Source: an uncultured Lacibacter sp. (GTDB lineage: Bacteria > Bacteroidota > Bacteroidia > Chitinophagales > Chitinophagaceae). Taken from it: a stretch of 6,434 nucleotides of DNA. Below the pieces are notes generated by a model. That model had not been told where the DNA came from. It did not search any database and worked only from the letters and a program-made list of their open reading frames with translations. Of the stretch, positions 4,786 through 6,434 are shown piece by piece. Position numbers and translations under genes: made by a program. The stretch spans positions 1 through 6,434 of the forward strand of contig NZ_CAMLGT010000220.1 of NCBI RefSeq assembly GCF_946479605.1, in the 5' to 3' direction. Each line of letters starts with the position of its first letter. Positions within the stretch are counted from its first letter, which is position 1.

Positions 4786-6434
4786 TTAAGGTTTAGGTTT
4801 GGGTTGATATGAATTCTTATCGCCCGGTAACAGTTTACCTGTTACAGATTTTCCATCTACATTTAACCTGTACACCATAGGCACATGTTGTGTAGCTGGT
4901 ACACGATAAGTTGCAGTACGAGGAACGTTTGCATCAACACTGCCTGAATAAACAATTGCCAGTTTCCTTCCAACCATGTCATATACTTCAAGGTTTGCAT
5001 AACCTGATACAGGTGATACAAAACGGAAGTTTATTTCACTGTTGAATGGATTTGGATATGCCTGAACAGTTAACTCTTTGCTGAAAGTAACAGTTGGCAA
5101 TGTATTATCTATTCTGCCGCTTACTATTGACGATGTAAGAATTGTAGCTGGCAAGCCACTGCACAAACTATGATCCTGGTTATTTGCTCTGTCAAGGTTT
5201 GTGGCCAATGGTTCGTATGTACATGTATTAAAGCCATTCTTAATTGCATTATACAAATCAGCGTAAGTTGCAAAACCGGTCGCATCAAGATAATCTGATC
5301 CGAATACAGCTGCATTCAACAATGCTGCCACACCGGTTCTTGCCAGTTTCTTACAATCACCACCGCCTGCTGCCATTGCAGCACCCATTGTAGTTGGCAA
5401 ATTAGAAATCCTGCAACCACCGCCGCATCCATTGTTGGTAATACCAAAGTATGCAACAAACGGTGTACTTGTTGTAAAGTCAGCACCCGGAGTAAAGTTG
5501 CCACTTGTACCAGTACCACTACATGCTGCACCAGGAATTGCCTGTACAACAAGGTCGTTGCAATTATCCCATACTTCAGGATGTGTTTTCCAGAAGCCCG
5601 GAGTACATCCTTTACCACCATCGCAAGTTAATGTTACGGTGCAGGTTGATGTGCAATTATTCGCATCGGTTACAGTTACTGTCAGTACAGTGTTTGCAAC
5701 ACCGCCTGATGTATATGTAACTGTGATTGCGCCACCCACTACTGCGCAGTTGGTAACAGTCCATCCTGCATTTACACCAGCTGCATCAAATGAAGCAGAG
5801 CAGGTATAAGGACCAGTACCACCACTAACTGTACCGCTAACTGTTGTGCCGCTTGCGCCGCAACTTGGTATTGACGGTGTTGTGAGATTACAAGTAATAG
5901 CATCTGGCTGTGTAATGGTTTCTGAACCTGATTTTTCACAACCGTTTGCATCTTTCACCACCCATGTGTACGTACCTGCGGTTAAACCGGTGTACTGTTT
6001 AGGTGATGCTTGAGTTGCAAAGCCGCCTCCATTAAAGTTTACTTCGTATGGTGCTGTGCCGCCGCTGAAAGTTACCGTTACACTACCATTGCTGCCACCA
6101 AAGCAACTGACATTGGTATGTCCATCGCTGGCAAGCAACTCATCTGGCTGTGTAATGGTTTCTGAACCTGATTTCTCACAACCGTTTGCATCTTTCACCA
6201 CCCATGTGTATGTACCTGCGGTTAAACCGGTGTACTGTTTAGGTGATGTTTGCGCTGCAAAACCACCACCATTAAAGTTTACTTCGTATGGTGCTGTGCC
6301 GCCACTGAAGGTTACCGTTACACTACCATTGCTGCCACCAAAGCAACTGACATTGGTATGTCCATCGCTGGCAAGCAACTCATCTGGCTGTGTAATGGTT
6401 TCTGAACCTGATTTCTCACAACCGTTTGCATCTT
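4786..6434 (-). CDS. T9SS-secreted SprB-repeat surface protein, N-terminus beyond window
   Basis: The frame is open from the right edge (first codon 6432) to TAA at 4786-4788, 548 visible residues; the start is outside, and a TTG at 6378 is internal to a repeat. Domains in order: one partial and two full SprB-type repeats of 80 residues (visible residues 1-177; NVSCFGG, GGTAPY, GTYTWVVKDANGC motifs); a Cys-containing Ig-like stretch to about 272; a Cys-rich module starting GCTPGFWKTHP (275-285); and a type A T9SS C-terminal sorting domain with YPNPFN at 459-464, VYDMVGRK and a final VDGK strand. T9SS cargo crosses the outer membrane and is usually anchored to surface lipopolysaccharide or released after the domain is cleaved. 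The repeats suggest an adhesin or surface filament role. The C-terminus runs on past the sorting domain with a basic, Pro-rich QPKPKP tail, which is unusual. Exact function unknown. Confidence 0.92.
   Translation of the reverse strand, partial: DANGCEKSGSETITQPDELLASDGHTNVSCFGGSNGSVTVTFSGGTAPYEVNFNGGGFAAQTSPKQYTGLTAGTYTWVVKDANGCEKSGSETITQPDELLASDGHTNVSCFGGSNGSVTVTFSGGTAPYEVNFNGGGFATQASPKQYTGLTAGTYTWVVKDANGCEKSGSETITQPDAITCNLTTPSIPSCGASGTTVSGTVSGGTGPYTCSASFDAAGVNAGWTVTNCAVVGGAITVTYTSGGVANTVLTVTVTDANNCTSTCTVTLTCDGGKGCTPGFWKTHPEVWDNCNDLVVQAIPGAACSGTGTSGNFTPGADFTTSTPFVAYFGITNNGCGGGCRISNLPTTMGAAMAAGGGDCKKLARTGVAALLNAAVFGSDYLDATGFATYADLYNAIKNGFNTCTYEPLATNLDRANNQDHSLCSGLPATILTSSIVSGRIDNTLPTVTFSKELTVQAYPNPFNSEINFRFVSPVSGYANLEVYDMVGRKLAIVYSGSVDANVPRTATYRVPATQHVPMVYRLNVDGKSVTGKLLPGDKNSYQPKPKP
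5901..6434 (-). repeat. Tandem 240-nt coding repeats (SprB-type), array continues past the right edge
   Basis: The period is exactly 240 nt (80 codons). The copy at 5901-6120 differs from 6141-6360 at 10 of 220 positions by hand comparison. The visible part of the next copy, 6361-6434, is identical to 6121-6194 over all 74 bases. The repeat keeps the reading frame of the minus-strand gene. Copy number beyond the window is unknown. Confidence 0.95.

Noticed and set aside
5432..5809. 125-codon plus-strand frame opposite the T9SS cargo gene
   Set aside because: It is antisense to conserved Cys-rich coding sequence with clear domain motifs; the Val/Thr-rich translation is a mirror of the sense strand.
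6376..6378. TTG as start codon of the minus-strand gene
   Set aside because: The frame stays open to the window edge and the upstream residues continue the same SprB-type repeat, so this TTG is an internal Leu codon and the gene is simply cut by the edge.
5901..6434. CRISPR or non-coding satellite reading of the tandem repeats
   Set aside because: Units are 240 nt with no spacer structure, keep the reading frame, and differences are mostly synonymous, as expected for protein-coding repeats.

Overview
The window looks like chromosomal DNA of a Bacteroidota bacterium, most plausibly of the Chitinophagaceae or a close relative. The evidence is a type IX secretion (T9SS) C-terminal sorting domain, SprB-type repeats, short lipoprotein signal peptides ending in W-[SV]-S-C, A-rich leaders without Shine-Dalgarno sites, and TAnnTTTG-type promoter boxes. 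Base composition is moderate (roughly 40-45% GC by eye). No RNA gene, transposase, integrase, CRISPR array or origin is visible.

Layout. Positions 2-4618 on the plus strand hold three tandem paralogues, the first cut by the left edge (2-1198, 1569-2786, 3383-4618). Each has one or more bacterial Ig-like (Big_7-type) domains followed by a papain-fold (C1A-like) cysteine peptidase domain with visible Gln, Cys, His and Asn active-site residues. The second and third carry lipoprotein signal peptides with the lipid-modified Cys at residue 23 in both; the N-terminus of the first is outside the window. The gaps between them (370 and 596 nt) hold a weak hairpin, a strong terminator after gene 2, two TAATTTTG promoter-like boxes and one candidate 48-residue gene. 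The three genes therefore look like separately transcribed duplicates, not one tight operon.

Gene 3 ends in a hairpin terminator (4642-4672) and faces a convergent minus-strand gene with its own terminator (4740-4767). That gene (4786-6434, N-terminus beyond the right edge) encodes a large secreted protein: near-identical 80-residue SprB-type repeats, a second cysteine-containing Ig-like stretch, a Cys-rich CTPGFWK module and a type A T9SS sorting domain.

Together the window encodes envelope or secreted functions: a small family of lipid-anchored proteases next to an adhesin-like T9SS cargo. The peptidases and the cargo are transcribed towards each other, so a shared function is only a guess. 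The most distinctive signals are divergence inside the tandem protease family (a rebuilt catalytic-Cys motif in gene 3, three private cysteines in gene 1) and very recent homogenisation of the SprB-type repeats. I do not see convincing evidence for a wholly new multi-gene system.
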